Source of the DNA: Palleronia aestuarii
GTDB lineage: Bacteria; Pseudomonadota; Alphaproteobacteria; Rhodobacterales; Rhodobacteraceae
Length of the DNA stretch: 64,000 bases
Assembly (NCBI RefSeq): GCF_003253995.1
Contig: NZ_QKZL01000012.1
Location: 32,004-96,003, forward strand
Direction of reading: 5' to 3'
Numbering within the stretch: the first letter of the stretch is position 1; the number at the start of each line of letters is the position of its first letter. The position numbers and the translations under genes were made by a program. Below, piece after piece: positions 62,480 through 64,000 of this stretch. The notes beneath the pieces are model-generated. The model was given only the letters and a program-made list of their open reading frames with translations, did no database searches and had not been told where the DNA came from.

Positions 62480-64000
62480 TCACGTGAAGACGAAGTAGGT
62501 CGAGACGACGACCAGTACGATGGCCGCGCCCACGGGCTTGGCGAGCGACCACGGCGCCATGTCGACCGCGTGGCTGTCGCGGGCCACGAACGCCTCGGTC
62601 CGCGGGTACATCCTTCCGATCACCAGCATGATGATGACGTTCATCACGAAGAGCGTCGCCATGACGTGCAGGAAGTGCGGGTAGTTGTCGGCCCCTACGA
62701 CCAGCGGCTTCAGGACGAACTGGCTGAGGATGTAGAGGCCGACGCCCAGGGCGAGGCCGATCTTGGCTGCGACGGGCGGCACGCGCCGGGTGAAGATGCC
62801 GACGAGGATGATCGTCAGGATCGGGATCGAATAGCAGCCGTTGACCTCCTGCAGGTAGCCGAAGAGGCCCTGCGGCGCGTTGGCGATGAAGGGGGCGATC
62901 GTCATCGACGCGACGGCGAGGAGCGCGCCGAACTTCTTGCCGGCCGAGACCGTCTGCCGGTCGGAGGCCTCGGGCTTGAAGTACTGGCGGTAGATGTCGA
63001 CCCCGAAGAGCGTCACCGAGGAGTTCAGCGCCGAGTTGAACGACGACAGGATCGCCCCGAAGAGCACCGCCGCGAAGAAGCCCCGCAGCGGGAACGGCAG
63101 CACCTCGGTCACCAGCCGCGGATAGGCGCGGTCGGCCACGTCGAGATCGGAGAAGAGGTGGAACGCGATGATGCCCGGCAGCACGACGATGACGGGCCCG
63201 AAGATCTTCAGGACGCCCGCAAAGAGAAGCCCCTTCTGGCCCTCGGCGAGGTTCTTGGCGCCGAGCGCGCGCTGGATGATCGCCTGGTTGGTGCCCCAGT
63301 AGAACAGCTGCACCAGCATCATGCCGGTGAAGATGGTGGCGAAGGGGATCGAGGAGTCCTGTCCGCCGATCGCGTCGAACTTCTCCGGGTGCTCCACCCA
63401 CAGGGTCGACAGGCCGTCCGCGAGGCTGCCGTTGCCGATCACCAGGAGGCCGAAGAACGGCACCATGAGCCCGCCGGCGAAGAGGCCCACCGCGTTGATC
63501 GTGTCCGACACCGCGACCGCCTTCAGCCCGCCGAAGATGGCGTAGATCGAGCCGATGATGCCGATCGCCCAGACCGTGATCCAGAGCGCCGCGGTGTCGC
63601 TCACCCCCAGGATCGAGGGCACGTCGAACATCGTCGAGAGCGCCAGCGCGCCCGAGTAGAGGACGATCGGCAGAAGCACCACGACGTAGCCCGACAGGAA
63701 CAGCAGCGAGACCGCGGTCTTGGTCTGCGCGTCGTAGCGCTCCTCCAGGAAGCCCGGGATCGTCGAGATGCCCGATTTGAGGTAGCGCGGCAGCAACACC
63801 AGCGCGGTCACCACCATCGCGATCGCCGCGAGCGTCTCCCACGCCATCACGAGGATGCCCTCGGAATACGCCTGTCCCGTGAGGCCCACGATCTGTTCGG
63901 TCGAGAGGTTCGTGAGCAGCAGCGATCCCGCGATGACCGGCGCGGTCAGCGACCGACCCCCGAGGAAATAGCCGTCCGAATCCTCCTCGTCCGTCCCCCG
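62480..64000 (-). CDS. sodium:solute symporter (SSS family), SglT/YidK-like, N-terminus off the window
   Basis: Membrane symporter of which about 506 residues are seen; the frame runs through the window edge, so the first helix is missing. The visible start GYFLGGRSLTAPVIAGSLLL and NLSTEQIVGLTGQAYSEG correspond to helices 1-2 of SSS sugar transporters (vSGLT/YidK type), followed by FLEERYDAQTKTAVSLLFL, GGLKAVAVSDTINAVG, MMLVQLFYWGTNQAIIQRAL and FGAILSSFNSALNSSVTLFG with the Na+-site Ser/Asn residues. Sugar or myo-inositol uptake is most likely by family; regulator and pathway genes would lie beyond the edge. Confidence 0.92.
   Translation of the reverse strand, partial: RGTDEEDSDGYFLGGRSLTAPVIAGSLLLTNLSTEQIVGLTGQAYSEGILVMAWETLAAIAMVVTALVLLPRYLKSGISTIPGFLEERYDAQTKTAVSLLFLSGYVVVLLPIVLYSGALALSTMFDVPSILGVSDTAALWITVWAIGIIGSIYAIFGGLKAVAVSDTINAVGLFAGGLMVPFFGLLVIGNGSLADGLSTLWVEHPEKFDAIGGQDSSIPFATIFTGMMLVQLFYWGTNQAIIQRALGAKNLAEGQKGLLFAGVLKIFGPVIVVLPGIIAFHLFSDLDVADRAYPRLVTEVLPFPLRGFFAAVLFGAILSSFNSALNSSVTLFGVDIYRQYFKPEASDRQTVSAGKKFGALLAVASMTIAPFIANAPQGLFGYLQEVNGCYSIPILTIILVGIFTRRVPPVAAKIGLALGVGLYILSQFVLKPLVVGADNYPHFLHVMATLFVMNVIIMLVIGRMYPRTEAFVARDSHAVDMAPWSLAKPVGAAIVLVVVSTYFVFT

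Overview
The window is a gene-dense, roughly two-thirds GC stretch of an alphaproteobacterial secondary replicon, most likely a Rhodobacteraceae (marine roseobacter-like) plasmid or chromid. A complete repA-repB-repC replication/partition operon (about 3.5-7.1 kb, minus strand) carries the expected counter-transcribed RNA signals between repB and repC and an exact match to the 16-bp parS pattern of the repABC family. No rRNA, tRNA, transposase, integrase or CRISPR array was found.

Layout. 0-2.3 kb: 5' part of a methylmalonate-semialdehyde dehydrogenase gene and a DsbA-family thioredoxin-fold gene. 2.3-3.5 kb: AT-richer, apparently gene-free DNA next to the replicon. 3.5-7.1 kb: repABC, with a possible 19-codon leader peptide before repA. 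7.3-8.0 kb: vapBC toxin-antitoxin pair. 8-20.6 kb: single-gene or two-gene units (katG, a GH32/68-like glycosidase, a CDF metal transporter, a cytosine-deaminase-like hydrolase, an MsbA-like ABC exporter, a SulP/UspA pair, a sulfotransferase, TerC). 20.9-23.6 kb: a tightly overlapped operon of VOC, two GSTs, DUF1428 and a frameshifted PhnB-like gene.

23.8-32.1 kb is a catabolic island: a branched-chain-amino-acid-type ABC importer in which LivM, LivG and LivF are fused into one 852-aa polypeptide, with a beta-keto-acid cleavage enzyme (BKACE) and a 3-hydroxyacyl-CoA-dehydrogenase-type enzyme, divergent from a GntR regulator plus SDR. 32.3-45.2 kb is an apparent single 12.9-kb operon: IclR, HyuA, HyuB, SDR, PuuE-like polysaccharide-deacetylase-fold hydrolase, a full Dpp-type importer and a second SDR. 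45.4-54.9 kb: LysR divergent from a second Dpp-type importer with AbgB-like and ArgE/DapE-like M20 peptidases. 54.9-61.8 kb: a third Dpp-type importer convergent with the second (the two end genes overlap through a shared CTAG), preceded by a DadA-like FAD oxidoreductase. The window closes with a 35-codon small ORF and the 3' part of a sodium:solute symporter.

Together the right half is a transport-plus-amide-hydrolysis region: four ABC importers, each next to hydrolases or oxidoreductases able to process an imported amide, peptide, hydantoin-like or hydroxy-acid substrate, with local GntR, IclR and LysR regulators. The substrates are not determinable from sequence alone.
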